From the NCBI GenBank assembly GCA_905147135.1, contig LR990053.1, forward strand, positions 4,166,501 to 4,230,500: a stretch of 64,000 nt of DNA, given 5' to 3'. Positions 45,298-55,145 of the stretch are shown piece by piece. Every line of letters starts with the position of its first letter. The first letter of the stretch is position 1. Source of the stretch: Blastobasis lacticolella (lineage: Eukaryota; Arthropoda; Insecta; Lepidoptera; Blastobasidae). A program made the translations under genes and the position numbers. The notes under the pieces are model-generated. The model had not been told where the DNA came from and searched no databases. It saw only the letters and a program-made list of their open reading frames with translations.

Positions 45298-45711
45298 TGA
45301 GGAGTTTTCCAGTAGGTATTGATAGTTGGTTTCAAAAAGCATCAATAGATGGCGCTCCTACAGTTTTGGTAATCTTTTTATAATCTGTATGATGGTGGCA
45401 TTGATTTCATGCAGCCAACTAATACTAAACTTAAAAATAAAATGTTTAATTATATAAACATAACTGTTAAAGGTTGAACGAAGTGTAAAAATAAATATTT
45501 GTAGAAGTTAGCACTATGATCCATTATTATCACAACCTCTAAAATGGTTGAAAACTATTGACAAATACAATATTATCCAATACAACGTACCCAGTGTTTA
45601 TACCCTGTTTGCTAAGAACCTATTTCAAGCGATTGTCAATTACCTAAATTGTCGGGGCGCCATCTAGTGAGTGGTTAGGAATGCTTTAGATACCTATTGG
45701 AAAACTCCTCA
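45298..45711 (+). mobile_element. 414 bp MITE inserted in RTE-1 endonuclease
   Basis: Terminal inverted repeats of 22 bases lie at 45298-45319 and 45690-45711, beginning TGAGGAGTTTTCCA, with one mismatch. Removing it rejoins the endonuclease reading (FWEQ then FGEVLRNIP), so it is a clean insertion. Subterminal copies of AGATGGCGC lie at 45347-45355 and, inverted, at 45657-45665. No protein is encoded; it is a non-autonomous DNA element. No clear target duplication is seen. Confidence 0.85.
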
Positions 45712-47206
45712 TTCGGGGAAGTACTACGAAACATTCCGTTGTCACAGGGTATTGTTGTGGGTGGCGATCTGAACGGTCATGCGGGTGAGAAGTGTGAGGA
45801 GTTTGGCCGTGTTCATGGCGGTTTTTGGTTTTGGGAGCCGTAACGCTGAAGGGTAAGAAGACGTGTGCGGCTGCCGATTTGGCCATTGTAAACACGTTTT
45901 TTCAAAAGAAATCCGAACATCTGATCACCTAAAAGAGTGGGAATAGCGCCACCCAGATCGATTACTTTCTCACTCGGAGAGACAATATTGGCAAAGCAGC
46001 CACCTGCAAAGCTGTACCCGAAGAGAGTCTCACTGCCCAGCACCGGGTCCTTGTGATAGACCTGCGCGTTAAGCCCCGAGGCAAATACCGGGAGCAGTGC
46101 CGACGTCAAACCCGGTGGTGGATGCTTGAAGGAACCAAGTCCCACGAGTTCGCCGCTGCTGTCAGCGACCTTAGTGTTGCGACAGACGGTGAACCCGTCC
46201 AAAACTCTGGGACAGAACTCAGGCAGCTATCGCACGGGCAGCGCGGACGATGCTGGGTGTGTCTAGGGGTGGTCGCAGGCTTGACAAGGAGACCTGGTGG
46301 TGGAACGATGCAGTCCAGAGGGAGACCAGGCTGAAGAAAGCCCTCTTTATAAAGTGGCAAGCGTCCAAATCTCCTGAAGACAATACTGCGTACAGGGATG
46401 CCAAACGTGCCAGCAAACGAGCGGTAGCCAGAGACCACTTACGTCCACTTACGTCCTTTGTACGAGAAGTTGGAATTGTCTGAGGGGCAGAAACTCATTT
46501 ACAAGTTAGCACGATCGAAGGTTAAAGCGGAACAGGACATTTCCACGTGCCGCTGTGTTAATGACCCTAGCGGTAACGTGTTATGCGATGACCGCGCGGT
46601 GAAGGAGAGATGGCGCTCGTACTTCCACGAGCTGCTTAACAGGCAGCACAAAGAGGTACAGCCACCGGACCTCCCTCGGAACCAAGGACTCGTGCCACCG
46701 ATAACGCCTGAGGAAGTCGGGGCGGCTCTACGCCGCATGAAGAATCGGGAAGCCGTCGGACCAGATGGAGTCCCTATTGAGGCGTGGAAATCGATGGGCT
46801 CTCGTGGTGTGAGCATAATTATAACCGCATTCTCCTCACAGGGAAGATACCCGACCAATGGAAGCTGAGTATTATTACTCCAGTCTATAAGGGCAAGGGC
46901 TCGGTGCGGGAGTGCACCAACTACCGCGGTATAAGGACGATGTCTCACACTATAAAGCTCTTCGAACGCATTGTGGACTCTCGGATCCGACGGGAGTGTA
47001 CAATCTCTTGAGTGTCTGTATGGGTTTCGGCCGAGCTTCTGGACCATGGACCCCGTATTTGCCCTGAGAACCCTCGTGGAGGGATACAGATCAAAGAACA
47101 CACCCCTGCATTTCCTGTTTCTAGACATGCAGAAGGCTTTTGACTGTATCCCTCGGGAGATGATATGGTGGGCGTTGCGATCCAAGTCCATACCTGAGGC
47201 CTATAT

Positions 47207-47297
47207 TGATTGATTGATTTATTTATTTATTTATTTGCCAACAGATTTACACTTTTGATATTATACATGATTGATTATTTAAGACATTATCCATTAG
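47207..47297. repeat. Short AT-rich insertion in RTE-1 RT
   Basis: About 90 bases starting with (GATT)n and (TTTA)n interrupt the RT reading between IPEAYID and DMYNDSDS. The simple-repeat edge suggests the tail of another retroelement inserted in reverse orientation; the source was not identified. Confidence 0.5.
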
Positions 47298-48094
47298 ACA
47301 TGTACAACGATTCCGATTCCATAGTAAGGACTGCCGTTGGTGACACCAAACCGTTCCCGATTACCGGGTACACCAGGGCTCTGTGCTCAGCCCACTTCTG
47401 TTCAACGTCATATTAGACGTATTGTCAGACAGCATCCGAGATTATCATGAGGTACCTCCATGACTGCTCATGTATGCTGACGATATCGCTCTGACAGACT
47501 CTGACAAGGGGCGACTAATCCAACGTGTAAAAAAGTGGAAAGAGGCACTTGACAACGGCGGTCTAAAGATAAATGTCAATAAGACCATCATTAGACCTGC
47601 TCTCCTTTACGGTGGCGAGACTTGGTCCCTATTAGAGCGACACAAGCAGGAGCTGCGCGTCACGGAAATGAAGATGCTGCGGTGGATTTGTGGAGTTTCA
47701 CGGAAGGATCAGGTTTGAAACGTCCACATCCGTGACATCGCAGATAAGCTGCAAGAATACCGCCTTTGATGGTATGGCCACGTCTTGCGCAGACCGGCAA
47801 GTTATGTGGGGAACAAGTGTTTGGCCATGCCACCCCCGCCGGGCACGGGAAGGAGAGGCCGGCCCAAAAGCGATGGGTTGACGTAGTCAAGAACGATATG
47901 CGTGCTATTAAGCTCACCACTAGGGATGCCGAAGACCGAGCGAAGTGGGCCAAGAATAGCAGGAGGTGGACCCTGGGCCCTCGCGTGCTGCGCGGAGGCG
48001 CAACCGGGACATGACGCCAAGATGATGATGATGATGTATGTGTCTAAGGATGTACTTGGTAGAGAAAACTTTGTTGCCGAATTTTCCCTGCTCG

Positions 48095-48155
48095 CAGAGC
48101 AGGGTTCGATTCCCGGCCGAAATTGTAATGATTAATTTTACTGTTACGGGTCTGG
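48095..48155 (+). mobile_element. SINE B fragment
   Basis: AGCAGGGTTCGATTCCCGGC then TTACTGTTACGGGTCTGGGT; joined to a SINE A fragment at 48155. Confidence 0.65.
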
Positions 48156-48213
48156 GTATTATTACCTGATCTGTCAAATCCTGGATTATGTTCAAGGCAG
48201 ATCCCGAGCCAAC
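48155..48213 (+). mobile_element. SINE A fragment
   Basis: TTACCTGATCTGTCAAATCC, TGGATTATGTTCAAGGCAGA; fused to a SINE B piece at its 5' side. Confidence 0.65.
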
Positions 48214-48959
48214 TCAACTTGTGTTTGTACATTATAAACAGTTACAATGAAATAAATAAATAAATAATATAAGTATGTATAAATTGTCACTAATTTTGAT
48301 TTTCTATTTTCACAATAGTTTCACACCTTATAGTATAAAGCCTATGATAAATATACACAACAATGCTCAACTTTATTTATTAGCCGACGACAGTATTTCT
48401 TTTCTAGGGCTTGAAAGAAACTCCATTGTTGTACAAGTTCTTTTCATCCAAACTTCGAAAGTTCCATTCAGGTGCTATAGATGAAAGTCATAGCTAATGT
48501 AATGAAATACGAAGTTGCGCTAACTAATTGGAAGTTTTTTATTGGAAACTCTCGAAAACTTATAAGTCTGGCTGGATGGATGGATAATTACTCATTTTTG
48601 TTCTATGACTCAAACTAGAACAAGCAAGTCAAATGACTTGTTCTAGCTTTCTCGAGCGTCTCCAGTTGCTTTTACCGGATGACATGTTAATATTTTAGGC
48701 AAATTTTTAATAAAATAATCCTTCCTTACCGGATTGCCATATCAAGTATCAGCGTATTATACACTTTCACGGGTGTCATACTAATACCATTGGGGAATCC
48801 CCGTCAGTTCCTCCGTACACCAGGAAATAGGACACATTTTGCGCGCTTTCCAAACGTACAGATTTTGACAACTTTGTCTTGGCTATGGTATAATGAAACG
48901 TGAGAAGTTTTCATATTAGGAACATAAATTAACGCATTTTAAGGGTTTCCTACCGCGTA
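48214..48959. other. Non-coding, no gene recognised
   Basis: Inverted CTAGAACAAG (48615-48624) and CTTGTTCTAG (48637-48646) form a small hairpin. Confidence 0.55.
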
Positions 48960-49170
48960 CCTTAGTTGACGAGTACAAACGACGAGTTGTTAGTTGAGCT
49001 TTATCGCTAACCAACATCGTCCGGCGCTCGCAGCACTCCAGTCGTCCCGTGACCATGATGCATGCAACTATGTCGAAGTATCGGGCCACTCGTCAACAAA
49101 GGTACGCGGTAGGAAACCTGGAACATACCCTTAAAATGTGTAATAATAACCGCGATAGTTTTAAACATTA
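48960..49170 (+). repeat. Repeat H-related copy with extended 5' part
   Basis: CGTGACCATGATGCATGCAA and CTATGTCGAAGTATCGGG match repeat H; upstream CGCTAACCAACATCGTCCGG is not seen in the other copies. Confidence 0.55.
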
Positions 49171-49395
49171 TGTTATAAATGAACGCAATAAAAGTAAACG
49201 TGTTTTGTTGTGTAACAACTTGTCATACAATAGACTAGGTATATTAATCTACATTTTTTTTAACAAAATGAATCTTCAGCCCGTTTCTGGGCTAAACAAG
49301 TGAACCCTACCTAAACCTTCATCGCGAAATACTCTCATTTATGTGTAATTTACGTATTAAATTGCGTAGCGTTATGTGTACAGTACAAAACCATA

Positions 49396-49668
49396 ATAGG
49401 TATCATTATCACAGCCCGTAACAGTCCACTGCAGGACTTAGGGCCACTTTCACGTAAAGGGAGATTATTGCCATAATCTCCACGCTTAGCAAGCGGGTTG
49501 GAGATCGCAGTTTTTAAACATAACAATGGAAAATGCTGCTGTCCATTTTCCAGACTACGGAGACTCTTGATCTTTTGCCTCGAAAACATAAGTCGCCTCG
49601 AAAGACACCCACGAGTGTAAGGGGTTGGTGCTATTCTACTCTGCCGGACACCACACGGCATACTAGGA
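49396..49668 (+). repeat. Repeat C copy, longest
   Basis: From CACAGCCCGTAACAGTCCAC to CTGCCGGACACCACACGGCA. Confidence 0.78.
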
Positions 49669-49924
49669 AAATTTCTTCTAGTAAAATTTGGAATTTGCTG
49701 CATTAGCCAAATTAAGTACGCTAAAAGAAGGGGCTCATTAATTTTCTCTTAGACCCGACGAATAGGATATCTTTTTACTTAATAAATGAAAATTACTTTC
49801 ATGAACGCTTGCTTTTTCACATCATTTATTTCAGGCTTGTTCTTAATGAATGCTGTTAAGAACGAATTAAGTTACCCTGACTTCATTTCATTCCGCCGGC
49901 CCCCTTCCACCATCGGGAGACGCG

Positions 49925-50085
49925 ATCTGAAAGAAAGAAAGAAATAACATTTATTGACACAAACAACAACACCACAACATAAAAAAAAACAGTAAACCAA
50001 AAATACATAAAAATAACACAATTATTAAAACATGAAATACACACAGAGACTATACAGCGCCGAGCACAGAGCACAGAGCCGATCT
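49925..50085 (-). mobile_element. Retroelement 3' UTR with (GAAA)n edge
   Basis: Plus strand begins AAGAAAGAAAGAAATAACAT and TTATTGACACAAACAACAAC. Read on the minus strand it is a T-rich 3' UTR ending CAATAAATGTTATTTCTTTC, a common LINE end. It abuts LINE D at 50085 in opposite orientation. Confidence 0.5.
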
Positions 50086-50335
50086 GGGCGAGCGCTTCAT
50101 CCTTATGTCGTGGATCTTCCAGCTGTCCGCACGAGTTTAACCTTTGCATACGGGTAAGGAACGCAACACGTCGCCTGCGGGTGTGTTCCTTGATCATTAT
50201 AATTTGGACACCTTCAAGGTTAGAGTAAATAGGCTGTTCCTAGACAGGCATGCGCTCCATCTTTAACCTCATCGTCCGTCACCTACCACCGGCTGAGTAA
50301 GCGGTCAAATGCCTGGCTGGAATAATAAAAAATCT
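50085..50335 (+). mobile_element. LINE D 3' fragment
   Basis: Plus-strand copy homologous to 31193-31510: HPYVVDLP, then FLDHYNLDTFKVRVNRLFLD, ending in an A-rich tract near 50330. Frameshifted in the middle. Confidence 0.75.
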
Positions 50336-51347
50336 CTAATATCAATATTATCATATGTAAAGCGAGATTTCTTACTCGTTTTAAGTATGTAATTTCATTC
50401 ATTACAGCGGGAAAACAATTACAAGTTAAAATCGTTCATCTTCACGCTTTAACTACCAATCAGTTCCGACCGACGTTTTAATAAAATTTCCGAAGTAATC
50501 AAAGTCTGCGAAGTTGACAAAAAAAAATTAAAGAAGAAACACTCATTAGATACTTTATCGTTTATTTTTCCCCTGCATAGGCTAGGCAAGCGTTCGCTAA
50601 TTAATTAAAGACGTAAGAACCTTTTTATTTTTTCTCTTTGCGAGAGAAAAAAATTAAAACAAAGTTTCGCTGCCCGTTTCTAATTTATTTTAAGCAGATT
50701 TCTCGAGATTAGAGGGAGAGAAAACAAGTCCACTTTTTCATTTCACAAATTAAGTTGGATTGTGATGAAATTGCAGGGACATTATAATAAAGCGAATTCG
50801 GATCGCTATTGTGGTAGTCTTTTGTTTCTGGCGGGCCCTCGACTTTTTTGGCAGTTTCGCCGGGTGAAGTATAAAAGTGGGTCATTGTTCTGGCATAAAT
50901 TAGGCTCTGTGGGGTCAGGACACTGTTTCTAACTTAAATTCGAGCGCACAGTATTATGGTAATGCACAATTTACTCGCAACGCAAAGTATGCAAGAGGTG
51001 CAAGTTTCGTAGAACACTAATCTTATTTTGAAATAATTAACATTTCATTTTGTACTCAGCTGCTTAGTAACTTTAGAGTTTTACTTGAATATTCTGGCAA
51101 CTACATAAATAATCAGTTTAGACTGAGCTTTAATTTGTATAATATACTATCTTTTATGATATAATTGTGGACCCGGCGCGACTTCGTTCGCGTACATTTT
51201 CTTAACCCCTGCTTAGCCTTTTTTCTTGTTTATAAACCTTCCTCTTGAACCAATCTATCTATTGTTGAAATCCGCATTTATATCCGTTGCGAAGTTTAAA
51301 AGATCTAAGCAGGGAGAGACGGCGAAAATATTTTGTTTTATATTTCT
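50336..51347. other. Non-coding, no gene recognised
   Basis: Apparently single-copy; nothing recognised. Confidence 0.55.
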
Positions 51348-51530
51348 TAGCGTTAATGTCCCAGTTGTGCTCTCGCACGAGGGTTCGGGGTCTGCCTAGA
51401 CCACGATCCAGGATTTGGCAGATCAATTGTTTACAGTCAAGCGACTGCCATCTGACCTCCGTGACCCTGCTACCAGAGGAACCTGACCAGATTGGATTAT
51501 GGTTACATATTCAGTCGCCTGAATGTGTAA
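51348..51530 (-). mobile_element. SINE A copy, head missing
   Basis: From TTAGCGTTAATGTCCCAGTT to CATATTCAGTCGCCTGAATG. Confidence 0.85.
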
Positions 51531-51841
51531 TGTTTTGTGTTTTATACTATAGATAAACCTACAAAAAAGAAAAAATGCGTCAATGCCACGGATAGAACCA
51601 AAGATAAGAGTAGTCAATAATGAAATTGCGGCGTAAACTCTTTATCTCGTGACATTCAGCAATTTGTTTCAACAAAATGAACAGAAAATTTCGCAGACTC
51701 GCATGAGAAATGCCCGTCAAGGGAATAAATTGAAGTGCATTCGGAAATGTTTTATTCTGTGAAAGGTTACTGTGCGCATTAAACCGTAATGAGCGAGTGT
51801 TTGTCTGTATATCTACTCCTATTCTGTTATCCTGCTATTCT

Positions 51842-51966
51842 ATAATTCTATTTGACGACCTGGTAAAGATTGCAGGTACCAGCTGGACGCGGAAAGCGCA
51901 GGACTGGCCTTTCTAGAGATATCTGCGGGATGCCCAGCAGTGTGCGTCTTTCGGCTGATATGATGA
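51842..51966 (+). mobile_element. RTE-2 3' fragment
   Basis: GACGACCTGGTAAAGATTGC, GGTACCAGCTGGACGCGGAA and GTCTTTCGGCTGATATGATG match the plus-sense RTE-2 3' end. Confidence 0.85.
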
Positions 51967-52259
51967 TTCTATTATAGTAGGTACATATGTCCAGCATTCT
52001 TATGTCGGTGGCCTAAATTAGGAAATGGTTAACGGGTCCGACTCGTATTCCGAGGTTTTGGGTTCGAACCCAGTGCAGCCATGTACCAATGACATTATGT
52101 CCATATGGACATTTTCATGTCCAAAACCAGTGTCTTTAGTTCTTTGACGGATAATCTTTTTTTTGTAATACATACTGGCAAACGAGCAAGCGGATTTCAT
52201 TTTGATTATTACTTTCATCCGTCACAGAAATATCAAGCAAGCGAGATGCTTCTTCGAGA

Positions 52260-52552
52260 TTCTTCAATTTTCTTCTATCTTTTGTTTGTCTAGTTGTTGT
52301 TTCCTCATGTCATGTTGTTTGTTATTAATGATTTTGTTTGTGCATTTTTTTATTTCTTTATGTCACTTATTCTTAATACTTTTTTTTAAATTTTTTGTTT
52401 TACAGCTCTGGAGTCGAGCCACTGACCTCAAAAAATACCTATTTGGAGGTCAGTGATTCTACCCCTTTGAGCCATTAGTAATGTGTTTGTGGTGTTATTG
52501 TGTGTACTTAAATAAATGTTTTCTATTCTATTCTATTCTAGATGCCAAGAAT
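52260..52552 (+). mobile_element. Retroelement 3' UTR with (TTCTA)n tail
   Basis: T-rich sequence ending AAATAAATG then TTTTCTATTCTATTCTATTC at 52513-52541. The AATAAA and pentamer tail suggest a LINE terminus. No coding part recognised. Confidence 0.45.
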
Positions 52553-52877
52553 AGTGAATGAAAATTACTGGAAATGCCCCGTAACAATGCAGAGCGATGC
52601 ATTTTTTATTCAAAGTGGATGTAGTTTATTCTGAGAACGTCACTTTATCGCATCTACAATGAAGGTGCAGCGAAACGGGTATGTCCAACTGTCAACTAGG
52701 TCTGTGACAGATCGCGATGGCTGCCATTAAGCCGGGTCCGCTGCTCCATATTACAAAAAATATATTGTTTTGCTAACATGTTAGTAAAGTTATCCATTCG
52801 TCTCGGCAAACAAAACAGTTAGGATACTCCCATTTGGGTATAATAAATAAATAAAACAGATAAATATGCCTGGAGTA

Positions 52878-53132
52878 ACTCACACAGCGCCATCTAGCCC
52901 CAAAGTAAGCAAAGCTTGTGTTATAGGTGTTAGACAATTGATAAACTACTTATATATATTTTATAAATACACACTTATTATGCATACATCCAGAGCCGTA
53001 ACAGAAATTAAAATTCATCATTTCAATTTATGCCCAGCCGGGAATCGAACCCGGGACCTCTGTGTGGCAGACCGGCCACCGGACGGCCGGCGGACGGATG
53101 TTAACCAACTGAACCACTCAGACATTTTAAGG
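52878..53132 (-). mobile_element. SINE B copy with expanded head
   Basis: Same family as 11957-12188 in the same orientation. B box intact (GGGAATCGAACCCGGGACCT on the plus strand). The anticodon-arm region has an extra GC-rich ACCGGACGGCCGGCGGACGG stretch near 53078-53098. Confidence 0.85.
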
Positions 53133-54659
53133 GTATGTTTAAAACATTATAAACTACTCAGGTCGTCAAGAATTGTATCGAATCGTATCAAAGCATATCT
53201 TCCTATCGTGACCGTTTTGGGATGTAATTTATAATTCTGTGACTTTACTGGATCTTGCAAATAATCTCTAAAAACTTTCAAAGCGTATCCAACATCAAGA
53301 AAAGCGCCAAAGTCCAAACTCCATTTCGTGCAGTGAGTCAGCATAACTGCATCAATTATTTTATGCATATAGAGTGGGTAATAATGAGAGACGTTTTTAC
53401 TTTGTTCATTAACAATGTGGGGTACGTATTCCATACCAGTGGTCGACCACTAAGTGTAAGTGTTCTGTTTCGACTTATAGAAAACCATTTGTTTGATATT
53501 GTACCGAATTAAGTGGCCATCGGATTTTCGGTCACACTACAATAAAACACCCGACAAATGTTTATGTCAATTTATTATAAGTAGTTTCCTTAAGAATACA
53601 CAACACAAATAGCTAACTGTTATTTAGTTACAAAAACTCTTAAACAGACATTCTTAAATGGAGTTCTGCAAGAAAGGGGTAAAAAGGTTTTTACAGTGCG
53701 CGCAGACGCATAGGGTCCGAACAACTCATGAACTATACTTGAGTGGCGATCGGCACTACGCGTCCCCCAAAATGAACACATAAGCAAATTACAGTGTCAC
53801 CAACGTCTCTGACCCGGTGACGCGACGCTGTTGTTGAGTTTACTTGACAACAAAATGGCGCAATTTTGGCTACCCTAGATAAGATCTAGATAAGTTTGTG
53901 TACTGTAAACATTTATTTTGCCTAAGTCTGACACTAAAAACATAAATTGATCAATCATTGACAATGCAATCACTAGCAAATGGCCACTTGAGTATTATCA
54001 GGTGAATTGAAATGCTTGCTATAACGTGCACTTTAAGTTCGCATAATAATTACTTATACAAGTATGGGCTGTGAACACAAGTGTTAGTTATAACAACCGA
54101 AAATTACGACACTATCCATCCGACCATCCGTTTTAACATGTCACGAACAAGCGCCCGCCCTTAGCAGTGTTAAAATGAACGTGATTCATATAATAGTGGA
54201 CCACATAATTAAATAACACGAGTGCGTTCCTGACATGCTCAGCAGCGGTACTTTAATAGTGTTTCAGCTTCCGAAATTAACATAGTTGAATTTTGATTAG
54301 CCTTAAAACACAGCGCTGAACTTTGTAACGTTATTCCGGCGAATGTTAAGCCCCAATTTAATATGCGCTAATGACACATTAATGGACAAAACCTCTGTCA
54401 TTAACCGCGGGCGTCGTAAATTGCTCGTGCAGATTGAGCGGACCAATTTCGATATTGTAAAGTCTGGGGCGGTTTTGGAGAATTTAATTTTGCGTAATTG
54501 TATGTGTCAAATGCCTTGTGGTGTACTATGTAGGAGAATACCGCACACCTTCTACATTCACAAGTATCGTGAGACGACTAGTACCAGCTAGTTCTTCCGT
54601 GCACTAGAAAATGAGCACCTACGTATTCTGCTGATCTCTCCCAGAATATTGGGTAAAAA
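53133..54659. other. Non-coding, no gene recognised
   Basis: Only the LINE E scrap at 53655. An 82-codon frame at 54343-54591 has no recognisable motif. Confidence 0.5.
53655..53697 (+). mobile_element. LINE E internal fragment
   Basis: ATGGAGTTCTGCAAGAAAGG and GGTAAAAAGGTTTTTAC match LINE E at 13440-13478. Very short. Confidence 0.5.
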
Positions 54660-55000
54660 AATTAGCTGTTCCACCTCCTCGTTCTTCCTCCTCTTCCAAG
54701 TGGCGTCCTCTCCCTTTGTTGCCCCAGAATCTTCCGGAAGATCCACGTTCAGCTATCTATAACTTGTTTTCCTCCTTTAGTGTTAATGTCCAAGCTTCAT
54801 ATCTGTACATCAAGGTTGGTCTAATAACCGCACCTGCACGCACTGGGTATCCTCGATTGGCAGGAGATGGCGCGGTATAGGAACATGTGGCGATCTCTGG
54901 TGTCGGAGGCCAAGATCCACTTTTGATCGCTGAGCCAGCGCAATAAATAAATAAGTAACGTATTCTGTTGAGTTATGGAGAGTTTATTGAAAAACCATCC
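54660..55000 (-). mobile_element. Chimeric head-to-head RTE-like repeat, copy 2
   Basis: Inverted copy of 32070-32408 with the same internal inversion junction. Homology continues past the tetranucleotide tail (AACGTATTCTGTTGAGTTAT), so the whole chimera was copied as a unit. Confidence 0.8.
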
Positions 55001-55019
55001 ACTAATGCAGAGAATTCTC

Positions 55020-55145
55020 ATATCATAAACATCATCCTAGTGAACAAACCTGGCTTCCGCCAGAGTCTGCTAACCTACTCTTTCTCGTTCGCCCGGTCTT
55101 CGTCATCCTCGCGTCCTAAAGCCTCTCGTATTCTACTTAGCAATG
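55020..55145 (-). repeat. Possible RTE C-terminal relic
   Basis: Minus-strand reading with EDDEDRANEKE and RLWRKPGL recalls the DRAKW end of RTE proteins. Weak. Confidence 0.3.

Larger units (their letters stand above)
44936..48014 (+). pseudogene. RTE-1 endonuclease / reverse transcriptase ORF, broken
   Basis: The single long ORF of an RTE LINE, here in at least six pieces: endonuclease 44936-45297 and 45712-46400, linker and fingers about 46458-46805, palm start 46784-46990, palm 47010-47206, catalytic block 47298-47560, C-terminal domain 47600-48014. In the element the protein nicks the target and copies its RNA onto the nicked end. The palm Asp pair of MYADD is still present and the endonuclease Asp/Asn block (GDLNGH) is intact, so decay is from frameshifts, one stop and indels more than from loss of active-site residues. 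The final codons (reading LGPRVLRGGATGT then TGA at 48012-48014) lie inside the segment shared with SINE A. Confidence 0.8.
44590..48036 (+). mobile_element. RTE-type LINE (RTE-1), degenerate, near full length
   Basis: A non-LTR retrotransposon of the RTE kind, coding for an apurinic-type endonuclease followed by reverse transcriptase. A GC-richer leader runs from about 44590. The endonuclease begins near 44936 (WNLGTMTGRERELAGVL, FVQEARWRG, ISTYAPQVA) and resumes after an inserted MITE at 45298-45711 with VVGGDLNGHAGEK near 45760. Reverse transcriptase segments follow in changing frames: GPDGVPIEAWK near 46760, TPVYKGKGSVRECTNYRGI near 46880, LDMQKAFDCIPREM near 47125, the catalytic MYADDIA at 47470, then the C-terminal ALLYGGETWSLLERHKQELR and MKMLRWICGVSRKDQV. 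Several frameshifts, a stop just before MYADDIA, an insertion at about 47207-47297 and a deletion near 47583 make it inactive. It ends at (GAT)n at 48020-48036, a tail typical of RTE elements. Confidence 0.88.

Noticed and set aside
46106..46438. Open frames on the minus strand at 45.8-46.4 kb
   Set aside because: Shadows of the RTE-1 endonuclease to RT linker region, which is GC-rich.
46499..47191. 230-codon open frame on the minus strand
   Set aside because: Antisense shadow of the RTE-1 reverse transcriptase.
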